A DNA stretch of 9,355 bases, taken from the NCBI GenBank assembly GCA_013202445.1, contig JABMRW010000029.1, positions 1-9,355 of the forward strand, written 5' to 3'. Origin of the DNA: Deltaproteobacteria bacterium (GTDB taxonomy: Bacteria; Chloroflexota; Dehalococcoidia; Dehalococcoidales; BS750m-G39). The position numbers were made by a program, and so were the translations under genes. Under the pieces are notes generated by a model. That model was not told where the DNA came from. It ran no database searches and saw only the letters and a list, made by a program, of their open reading frames with translations. Below are positions 1 through 4,687 of this stretch, in pieces (within the stretch, counting starts at the first letter, position 1; each line of letters opens with the position of its first letter).

Positions 1-5
1 CTTTT

Positions 6-60
6 AAAAAATATTTCCCCTTCCCCTTGTCAAGGGGAAGGGGATAAAGGGGATGGGGTC
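6..60 (+). repeat. REP-like palindromic repeat, copy 1
   Basis: An A/T-rich lead is followed by a perfect inverted repeat: arm CCCCTTCCCCTT at 17-28, a 3-base centre, and arm AAGGGGAAGGGG at 32-43. The tail ATAAAGGGGATGGGGT (44-59) follows. The same layout, nearly base for base, recurs at 4607-4661 and, more diverged, at 6081-6135. All three copies face the same way and each lies shortly upstream of a start codon. The A/T-rich bases at 1-16 match the segment that follows a small extra hairpin in the other two copies, so the window edge probably cuts that part off. REP-type mobile or structural DNA is the likely nature; an mRNA leader hairpin is an alternative. Confidence 0.8.
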
Positions 61-72
61 AATAATAAAGAA

Positions 73-438
73 ATGAAGCGCAGAGAAACCGGCATTCTGG
101 GTGAAAAACTGGCCAGTGACTACCTCAAAAAACGCGGCTACCGCATCAGGGAAGCCAACTACCGCTGCCGAGAGGGCGAGATTGACCTCGTCGCCCAGCA
201 TAAAGATTATCTTGTCTTTATCGAGGTGAGGACAAAGAGGAGCCTGGCCTTCGGCACTCCGGAGGAGTCGATTACGGCGGCCAAGAGGGAAAAACTGAGG
301 ACGGTAGCCGCCCACTACCAGCAAAACCATGATAACCTCCCTGAGCTATGGCGCATCGATGTTGTCGCCATAGAGCTGGATTCAAAAGGCAAGCCGTCAC
401 GGATTGAGCTGATTGAGAACGCCGTAGACGACACCTGA
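73..438 (+). CDS. yraN: YraN/UPF0102 family nuclease-fold protein
   Basis: A 121-residue protein, normal length for UPF0102. The N-terminal GILGEKLASDYLKKRGYRI (7-25) is the family's helix with the conserved GE. GEIDLVA (35-41), FIEVRTK (49-55) and RIDVVAI (94-100) follow in the expected order. E36/D38 and E51-x-R53 occupy the positions of a PD-(D/E)XK-like metal site; the family is related to Holliday-junction resolvases but its cellular role is not settled. The ATG at 73 is chosen because the family signature begins a few residues later. No clear Shine-Dalgarno sequence precedes it; the bases before it are A-rich and directly follow REP-like copy 1. The gene ends 47 bases before thiE and has no obvious terminator. 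Confidence 0.9.
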   Translation: MKRRETGILGEKLASDYLKKRGYRIREANYRCREGEIDLVAQHKDYLVFIEVRTKRSLAFGTPEESITAAKREKLRTVAAHYQQNHDNLPELWRIDVVAIELDSKGKPSRIELIENAVDDT

Positions 439-450
439 AGCCTTTTTAGC

Positions 451-479
451 TTTAACTATAAATCCGGCTGTGCTAGAAT
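451..479 (+). promoter_or_regulatory. possible promoter of the thiE-translin pair
   Basis: TAGAAT at 474-479 resembles a -10 box, with a TG two bases upstream of its start region. TTTAAC at 451-456 lies 17 bases further upstream but matches a -35 box in only three positions. The -10 ends six bases before the ATG at 486, so transcription would begin at or next to the start codon. No Shine-Dalgarno sequence is present, which fits a leaderless mRNA. This is a weak call from two short motifs. Confidence 0.3.
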
Positions 480-485
480 TTAGCT

Positions 486-1541
486 ATGATGTTAGAACAG
501 AGGCGGCGGATTATTGACGCCAACCTGAACCGTGCCGGCGAGGGGCTTCACCTCCTGGAAGAGCTGGCCCGGCTGGGTCTTAATGACGTCGAGCTAACCG
601 GGCGGTTGAAAACCATGCGCCATGAGATAGTCAGGGGCGACCTGTCCTTTAATAAGGAGCTTATACAGTCACGCGATGCGGCAGACGATGTTGGCGCTGA
701 TATTGAAGTCCCCGGGGAGGGGAAAGAGAAAGAGCTGCCTGTAATAGTAGTGTCTAACGCCCGCCGGGTACAGGAGGCGCTGAGGGTCCTGGAGGAGCTG
801 GCTAAAATTCCGGGCACTACCCCAAAACTGGACGCCGATAAGTTCAAAAAAGCCCGCTTTGACCTCTATGACATAGAGCAGAAACTGCTTTCCCGATTGC
901 TGCGGCGGGATAAGGCGGGGCGTTTAACCGGGCTCTATGCCATCATCGATAGCGGGGTATTGGGCGGGCGCAGCCACCTTGAGGCGGCCGGCCGGATAAT
1001 CCGGGGTGGGGCTAAAGCGATTCAATTGCGCCATAAGCCCGACGGCAAGGACGAGCTGTTGGCCATCGCCCAAAAGCTGCAGAAACTATGCTCTGAGAAC
1101 GGGGTGCTTTTCATCGTAAACGACTACCTTGATATAGCCCTGGCTGTTGGCGCCGACGGACTGCACCTGGGGCAGAAAGATTTGCCCGTAGCGGTAGCTC
1201 GCAGGTTGCTGCCGATTGATATGATACTGGGCTGTTCGGTGACTACTGTAGAGCAGGCTAAAGCGGCGGAGGCGGGTGGGGCTGATTATATTGCCGTGGG
1301 CTCAATCTACCCGACATTGTCTAAAGAAACGGCAAAGGTGGTTGGACTGGAGATGTTGCGGCGGGTGAGGGGGGTGGTAGGTCTGCCCCTGGTTGCTATC
1401 GGGGGGATTAATAGGGATAATGCCGGGGAGGTTGCCGCCGCCGGCGCTGATGGGGTGGCGGTGATTAGCGCTATACTGCGGGCGGAGGACGCGGAGGAAG
1501 CAGCCCGACAGGTAATAAAGGCTTTTGAGGCGGGAAAATGA
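486..1541 (+). CDS. thiE: ThiD2-ThiE fusion (thiamine phosphate synthase)
   Basis: A 351-residue two-domain protein. Residues 1-135 match the ThiD2-type domain found fused to ThiE in several bacteria: NLNRAGEGLHLLEELARL (13-30), LKTMRHEI (41-48), SRDAADDVG (62-70) and NARRVQEALRVLEELAK (91-107). ThiD2 is reported as a monofunctional HMP-phosphate kinase. Residues 148-350 are the TIM-barrel ThiE, which joins HMP-PP and thiazole phosphate to give thiamine phosphate. Its markers are QLRHK (180-184), VNDYLDIAL (211-219), GADGLHLGQKDLP (222-234), the phosphate-binding GSIYPTLSKE (272-281) and AIGGIN (304-309). The fusion would therefore supply the last two steps of pyrimidine-side assembly. Two ATGs are adjacent (486, 489) and the true start could be either. 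The stop overlaps the next start by four bases (ATGA), suggesting translational coupling to the translin gene. No TPP riboswitch fits in the 47-base upstream gap. Confidence 0.92.
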   Translation: MMLEQRRRIIDANLNRAGEGLHLLEELARLGLNDVELTGRLKTMRHEIVRGDLSFNKELIQSRDAADDVGADIEVPGEGKEKELPVIVVSNARRVQEALRVLEELAKIPGTTPKLDADKFKKARFDLYDIEQKLLSRLLRRDKAGRLTGLYAIIDSGVLGGRSHLEAAGRIIRGGAKAIQLRHKPDGKDELLAIAQKLQKLCSENGVLFIVNDYLDIALAVGADGLHLGQKDLPVAVARRLLPIDMILGCSVTTVEQAKAAEAGGADYIAVGSIYPTLSKETAKVVGLEMLRRVRGVVGLPLVAIGGINRDNAGEVAAAGADGVAVISAILRAEDAEEAARQVIKAFEAGK

Positions 1542-2176
1542 GTGAACTGACTGATAATCTGGAAGCGATTGCCAGGAATATACGGGAGGACCTGGAGGCT
1601 AAAGACGCCGCCAGGGAAAGTGTTCTGCCCCTGTGCCGCGAGGCTATCCGGCACTGTGCCAATGCTATACGGGCGGTACACCGCCAGCAGTTTGACCAGG
1701 CTAAAGAGCTGCTTGGGCTGGCCCGCAAGCGGTTGACCGAGGTTGAGCAGAATGCCTCTGGCTATGGCGAGCTAGGCCATGCAGGTTTTGTAAGGGACGC
1801 CCGCAAGGAGTTTGCCGAGGGTAGTATCACCCTGGCCCTGGTCACCGGTAAGCGCATGCCCGGCCCGGATGAGCTGGGCATAGATGCCGCCGCCTATTTG
1901 AACGGTATGGGCGAGGCCGCCGGCGAGCTGAGGCGGTATATACTGGATAGTATGAGGAGCGGCAGCCTGTCCCAGGGGGAAGAGCTGCTGGGGGCCATGG
2001 ATGATATATATAATGTACTTGTTTCCATGGACTTTCCCGATGCCATAACCGGTGGCCTGCGCCGCACTACCGACATGGTCCGCGGGGTGCTGGAGAGAAC
2101 GCGCAGCGACCTGACCCTGGTTATGGGGCAGAAGGGGCTGGTGGATAAACTGACCGATTTTTCTGCTGAGAAATAG
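1538..2176 (+). CDS. translin/TRAX family protein
   Basis: A 212-residue, mostly helical protein resembling archaeal and eukaryotic translin/TRAX proteins, which form ring-shaped oligomers binding single-stranded nucleic acid; TRAX-type members are endoribonucleases. Visible family features are RESVLPLCREAIRHCANAIRAVHR (26-49, shown as two adjoining helices in the family), the acidic stretch DARKEFAEG (87-95), and LGAMDDIYNVLVSMDFP (151-167) with GGLRRTTDMVRGVLERTRSDL near the C-terminus. E91, E94 and D155 or D156 are candidates for the TRAX-like acidic metal site; this is inferred from pattern, not alignment. Length is typical for a prokaryotic member. It starts inside the end of thiE (ATGA overlap), so it is probably co-translated. 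Its stop lies directly against the HdrA remnant. Its substrate and its link to thiamine synthesis are unknown. Confidence 0.8.
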   Translation: MSELTDNLEAIARNIREDLEAKDAARESVLPLCREAIRHCANAIRAVHRQQFDQAKELLGLARKRLTEVEQNASGYGELGHAGFVRDARKEFAEGSITLALVTGKRMPGPDELGIDAAAYLNGMGEAAGELRRYILDSMRSGSLSQGEELLGAMDDIYNVLVSMDFPDAITGGLRRTTDMVRGVLERTRSDLTLVMGQKGLVDKLTDFSAEK

Positions 2177-2370
2177 GGTGCAAGACCTGCAGCGACCTCT
2201 GCACGTACAACGCTATCTCATTCGATGATGAGAAGAAGGTTTCCAGTATCAATGATGCCCTATGCAAGGGCTGCGGCGTGTGCGTGGCCGCCTGTCCCGG
2301 CGGCGCCATTACCGGGCGGCATTTTACCACCGAGCAGCTCATGGCTGAGATTGACGGGGCATTGGTATAA
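2170..2370 (+). pseudogene. HdrA C-terminal ferredoxin remnant, no start
   Basis: In the frame one base behind translin, an open stretch encodes about 66 residues with two iron-sulfur motifs. The first reads GCKTCSDLC, three of the four cysteines of a CxxCxxCxxxC cluster; a glutamate sits where the first cysteine should be. The second is complete: CKGCGVCVAACPGGAI. The end, RHFTTEQLMAEIDGALV, is typical of the tail of HdrA-type flavoproteins. An in-frame TGA at 2167-2169 closes the frame upstream. No ATG, GTG or TTG occurs before the second cluster and there is no ribosome binding site, so it is not a complete small ferredoxin gene. The stop TAA is at 2368-2370. Position next to hdrC and hdrB fits the residue of an hdrA whose first ~90% was deleted when the translin side was joined; an assembly join is the main alternative. 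Confidence 0.72.
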
Positions 2371-2382
2371 ATCTGTTATAAT
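2351..2382 (+). promoter_or_regulatory. promoter of hdrC-hdrB
   Basis: TATAAT at 2377-2382 is a perfect -10 box and is preceded by TG one base away (2374-2375), making an extended -10. TTGACG at 2351-2356 matches five of six -35 positions, but the 20-base spacer is longer than usual, so the extended -10 probably does most of the work. The promoter overlaps the last codons of the HdrA remnant. The predicted start near 2389 leaves a leader of about 33 bases that carries the hdrC ribosome binding site. Confidence 0.6.
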
Positions 2383-2407
2383 AGAATAGGCTGAGGGACC
2401 CAGGGAA

Positions 2408-2414
2408 AAGGAGG
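2408..2414 (+). promoter_or_regulatory. ribosome binding site of hdrC
   Basis: AAGGAGG, a full match to the anti-Shine-Dalgarno core, ends seven bases before the ATG at 2422. It fixes the hdrC start. Confidence 0.85.
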
Positions 2415-2421
2415 AGTGTAA

Positions 2422-3000
2422 ATGGCTGAGACAATGGTCGAGGCTCCGGCGGTTAAGACAAGCTTTGTTGACGAGGTTTGTTCCGTACCCGGCGGTGAGG
2501 CTATCCGTTCCTGTATTCAGTGCGGTATGTGCACCGGCTCCTGTCCCACCGCCAACAACTGGGATTACCAGCCGCGGCGGGTTATCGCCATGGTGCGGGC
2601 CGGCTTCAGGGAAGAGCTGCTATCCAGTAACTCCATGTGGTTCTGCGCCTCCTGCTATACCTGCACGGTGCGCTGCCCGCGGGATATTAAGCCGGCTGAT
2701 ATTATGCATGCACTGGAGGTGCTGGCGGTCCGCAGCGGCCTGAGCACCAAGCAGAGCCGTACGCCGGTGATGTACCAGTGTTTTGTTGATTCGGCCAGGG
2801 GCAACGGCCGGGTTTATGAGCTGGGTATGATGATTAAGCTCTTCTTGAAGACCAACCCCTTTGCCGCCATCAAGCTGGCGCCGGTGGGGCTGGGCCTGTT
2901 CCTGCACGGGCGCCTGCCGCTAAGACCGACGCGGATAAAGGGGATGAAGGAACTTAAAGCTATTATGGATAAAGCCAAGAAGCTGGGGGGTGCCAAATGA
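2422..3000 (+). CDS. hdrC: HdrC: heterodisulfide reductase iron-sulfur subunit
   Basis: A 192-residue protein with two [4Fe-4S] ferredoxin motifs: C31-x2-C34-x2-C37-x3-C41-P and C75-x2-C78-x2-C81-x3-C85-P. Spacing, length and the following helical C-terminus match HdrC. In Hdr complexes HdrC carries electrons from the flavin subunit HdrA to the catalytic HdrB. No membrane helix convincing enough for a membrane-bound HdrE/DsrM-like form is visible; the stretch around 146-164 is only moderately hydrophobic. The strong Shine-Dalgarno at 2408-2414 supports the chosen ATG. The stop overlaps hdrB by ATGA. The neighbouring hdrA is present only as a fragment, so this pair must work with an HdrA or another electron donor encoded elsewhere. 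In a bacterium without coenzyme M/B, the acceptor is unlikely to be CoM-S-S-CoB. Confidence 0.92.
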   Translation: MAETMVEAPAVKTSFVDEVCSVPGGEAIRSCIQCGMCTGSCPTANNWDYQPRRVIAMVRAGFREELLSSNSMWFCASCYTCTVRCPRDIKPADIMHALEVLAVRSGLSTKQSRTPVMYQCFVDSARGNGRVYELGMMIKLFLKTNPFAAIKLAPVGLGLFLHGRLPLRPTRIKGMKELKAIMDKAKKLGGAK

Positions 3001-3863
3001 AATACTATTCCTATTACCCCGGTTGTTCGGCGGAGGCGACGGCCACACCTCTTGGTCTTTCGGTACTGCCGGTGGCCAGGGCGCTGGATATCGACCTGGT
3101 TGAGCTCGAGGACTGGAACTGCTGCGGCTCCACTCCGTATAATTCGGTGAACAAGCTGGAGGCGGGCGCCATGGCCGCCCGAAACCTTGCCCTTGCCGAG
3201 AAGACGGGGCTTGACCTGGTGACCCCCTGTTCCAACTGCTATGTTGTTCTGACATCGGTCAATACCCACCTTAAAGAGCTGCCTGATTTCCGGGAGAAGG
3301 TGAACGAGGCGCTGGCGGCGGGTAATTTGACTTACGACGGCGGGGTTAAGGTGCGGCACCTGGCCGAGGTACTGTATACCGATATCACCCCGGAAGGCAT
3401 CAGCAGCAAGGTAACCAACCCACTTGAGGGGCTTAAAGTAGCGTCTTACTACGGCTGCCAGTTGGTGCGCCCCAACGGCTTTGACGACCCGGAATCACCG
3501 CATTCGCTGGACGAGCTGGTGGCCAGCCTGGGGGCCGAGGCCGTCCCATGGGAACTGAAAGCCCGCTGCTGCGGCAGCTCGCTGATTATGCCCGAGCCGA
3601 ATGTGGCTTTAGGGCTGATTAACAAGCTGCTAAAGAACGCCCAGGAGCGTGGTGCGCAGTGCCTGGTGACCCCCTGCCCACTGTGCCAGATTAACCTCGA
3701 CGCCTACCAGAGCCAGGTAAACTCCAAGTTCAATACCAGCTATAACCTGCCCGTCCTCTTCGTCACCCAGTTGATAGGCGTTGCCCTGGGTATACCGGCT
3801 AAAGAGCTGGCTTTATCGAAGAATATAGTTTCACCGATGGGGGTCTTAGCCCCCTATCTTTAG
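2997..3863 (+). CDS. hdrB: HdrB: heterodisulfide reductase CCG subunit
   Basis: A 288-residue protein with two complete cysteine-rich CCG domains. The first has C10, C42-C43, C78 and C81; the second has C154, C191-C192, C227 and C230. Both follow the CX31-39CCX35-36CxxC pattern of HdrB to within a residue or two. In methanogens these cysteines bind two non-cubane [4Fe-4S] clusters that carry out disulfide reduction. The conserved flanks YYPGCS, WNCCGS, TPCSNCY, ARCCGSS and TPCPLCQ are all present, so a functional enzyme is expected. Translation is probably coupled to hdrC through the ATGA overlap; a G-rich stretch (2985-2991) provides the local ribosome binding site. In acetogen-like bacteria, HdrCB modules often serve methylene-THF reductase or an electron-bifurcating complex; which applies here cannot be read from the window. 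The last codons lie in a small GGGGG/CCCCC hairpin (3839-3854). Confidence 0.92.
   Translation: MKYYSYYPGCSAEATATPLGLSVLPVARALDIDLVELEDWNCCGSTPYNSVNKLEAGAMAARNLALAEKTGLDLVTPCSNCYVVLTSVNTHLKELPDFREKVNEALAAGNLTYDGGVKVRHLAEVLYTDITPEGISSKVTNPLEGLKVASYYGCQLVRPNGFDDPESPHSLDELVASLGAEAVPWELKARCCGSSLIMPEPNVALGLINKLLKNAQERGAQCLVTPCPLCQINLDAYQSQVNSKFNTSYNLPVLFVTQLIGVALGIPAKELALSKNIVSPMGVLAPYL
3839..3854 (+). other. GC hairpin over the 3' end of hdrB
   Basis: GGGGG at 3839-3843 pairs with CCCCC at 3850-3854 around a six-base loop, ending nine bases before the last base of the hdrB stop. It is followed by TATCTTT, too poor in T for a confident intrinsic terminator. It may act as a weak terminator or as a 3' stabilising hairpin. 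Confidence 0.3.
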
Positions 3864-3898
3864 GCGGCTGCCGGCAAGATAATACGATTAAGATAATA

Positions 3899-4408
3899 AT
3901 GGCAGATAGATCGTCCTTCCGCTGGAGCTATATCATGGCTCCGTTGATTGTATTTCTCCTTTCCTTAATCCTTTTTGCCCTCTTTTATCACCTGCTTCCC
4001 GCCGAGGTCGCCGTCCACTTTAACATGGACGGCAATCCCGATAACTGGCTTGGCCGGGAGATGACCGGCATCACGCTGCTGGCGCCGCAATTGCTCTTCC
4101 TTCTGATGGCATTGGGTATCGCCTGGGGGGTAATACGGCTCGACCGGCGGTTCAGCTGGTCCGAGAGCGGCGGGGTAGGGACGGGGCGGATGGTATCCTT
4201 TATGGGCAATATCCTGGCACTGCCCCAGCTTATAATCCTCTTTGCAATGCTGGATATTTTGAGCTACAATTCATACCAAACACATATCCTGCCGATGTGG
4301 CTCTTTTTAATAGTTGTCCTGGGGCTGTTGACGGCAGGCCTGATAATGGCGGGAGTAGTCTTTTTCTTAAAAGCCAGGCGTGCCATGAGAGGGGAAAATC
4401 CCCCTTAG
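3899..4408 (+). CDS. DUF1648 membrane protein
   Basis: A 169-residue membrane protein. Four hydrophobic segments are visible at about 13-32, 58-79, 99-122 and 133-157. Between the first two, LPAEVAVHFNMDGNPDNW (33-50) is the signature of DUF1648, a domain found alone or in SdpI-like immunity and membrane proteins in Gram-positive bacteria and Chloroflexi. The function of stand-alone members is unknown. The ATG at 3899 has no clear Shine-Dalgarno; GATAAT at 3878-3883 could be a -10 element giving a very short leader. The gene starts 35 bases after hdrB, so it could be read through from the hdr operon, but nothing ties it to Hdr function. Its final residues (E-N-P-P) and stop are encoded by the edge of an inverted REP-like repeat, so the original C-terminus may have been different. 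Confidence 0.8.
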   Translation: MADRSSFRWSYIMAPLIVFLLSLILFALFYHLLPAEVAVHFNMDGNPDNWLGREMTGITLLAPQLLFLLMALGIAWGVIRLDRRFSWSESGGVGTGRMVSFMGNILALPQLIILFAMLDILSYNSYQTHILPMWLFLIVVLGLLTAGLIMAGVVFFLKARRAMRGENPP

Positions 4409-4429
4409 TCCCCCTTTACGAAAGGGGGA
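4396..4429 (-). repeat. REP-like repeat, inverted copy 4
   Basis: Read on the minus strand, this is a 9-base stem (TCCCCCTTT/AAAGGGGGA around 3 bases, 4409-4429) followed by ACTAAGGGGGATT. That is the same hairpin plus A-x-x-AAGGGG-x-T tail seen in copies 1-3, in the opposite direction. Its outer end overlaps the last codons of the DUF1648 gene and supplies the TAG stop at 4406-4408. Confidence 0.6.
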
Positions 4430-4515
4430 AACCGGACAGGAGAGTTAAACATATCAGGGGAGGGGTTAGCACGATTTTTAGAGTAAGCTTAGCTTCCCAC
4501 CCTGACCCACCTTAC

Positions 4516-4531
4516 AGAGGTTAGAACCTCT
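4516..4531. repeat. short perfect inverted repeat
   Basis: Arms AGAGGTT (4516-4522) and AACCTCT (4525-4531) are separated by two bases. It could be a small operator or the hairpin of a weak terminator; T5 at 4541-4545 is ten bases downstream, too far for a standard intrinsic terminator. Confidence 0.35.
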
Positions 4532-4584
4532 ATTAACTCCTTTTTATGGGGGTGGGGATAAGGGGAGGCAAAAACGGGAAGTTT

Positions 4585-4605
4585 AAGAGGGACGAAGTCC
4601 CTCTT
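4585..4605 (+). other. 9-bp-stem hairpin before repeat copy 2
   Basis: AAGAGGGAC at 4585-4593 and GTCCCTCTT at 4597-4605 pair perfectly around GAA. The 3' arm runs into TTCTAAAATAT. It occupies the same place relative to the repeat as the glyS terminator hairpin does relative to copy 3, so it is probably part of the composite repeat. A weak terminator role is possible, but the T-run is poor. Confidence 0.5.
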
Positions 4606-4606
4606 C

Positions 4607-4661
4607 TAAAATATCTTCCCCTTCCCCTTGTTAAGGGGAAGGGGATACAGGGGATGGGGTT
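4607..4661 (+). repeat. REP-like palindromic repeat, copy 2
   Basis: Perfect 12-base arms CCCCTTCCCCTT (4618-4629) and AAGGGGAAGGGG (4633-4644) surround GTT. The tail ATACAGGGGATGGGGT (4645-4660) differs from copy 1 at one position. It faces glyS and ends 27 bases before its start codon. Confidence 0.8.
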
Positions 4662-4674
4662 AATAAATCACCTC

Positions 4675-4683
4675 TAAGGAGGT
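4675..4683 (+). promoter_or_regulatory. ribosome binding site of glyS
   Basis: TAAGGAGGT lies four bases before the GTG at 4688 and decides that start. The GAGGT end can pair with ACCTC at 4670-4674 around TAAG, a five-base stem that could partly mask the site. Confidence 0.8.
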
Positions 4684-4687
4684 CACT

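Larger units (their letters stand above)
4409..4687. other. 279-base repeat-rich intergenic region
   Basis: No convincing gene is present on either strand. From left to right it holds the inverted REP-like copy 4; an imperfect large dyad (4454-4505) whose outer arms TCAGGG and CCCTGA are perfect; a small perfect dyad with arms AGAGGTT and AACCTCT (4516-4531); a G-rich patch resembling a decayed repeat tail (4546-4569); a 9-base-stem hairpin (4585-4605); REP-like copy 2 (4607-4661); and the glyS ribosome binding site. The glyS promoter must lie here or upstream; the only -10-like string I see close to the gene is TAAAAT at 4607-4612, without a good -35. Confidence 0.6.

Noticed and set aside
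4..330. Minus-strand open frame opposite yraN
   Set aside because: Shadow of yraN; its C-terminal part is translated repeat sequence.
2160..2180. Programmed -1 frameshift joining translin to the ferredoxin frame
   Set aside because: The ferredoxin frame is -1 to translin, but the overlap region has no slippery heptamer in the right phase, and the lost first cysteine argues for a truncated HdrA and not a designed fusion.
2932..2950. Repeat-tail-like string inside hdrC
   Set aside because: It resembles the repeat tail (ATAAAGGGGATG) but has no hairpin before it and encodes ordinary HdrC residues; chance similarity.
2814..3359. Long minus-strand open frame (181 codons) opposite hdrC/hdrB
   Set aside because: It is antisense to two clearly coding genes with intact cysteine motifs and has no family features or ribosome binding site.
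4297..4524. 75-codon open frame over the end of the DUF1648 gene and the gap
   Set aside because: It overlaps a real gene in another frame, then translates repeat DNA; no family features and no ribosome binding site.
4409..4687. T-box leader for glyS
   Set aside because: No AGGGTGGNACCGCG-like antiterminator core or specifier stem can be seen; the hairpins belong to repeats.
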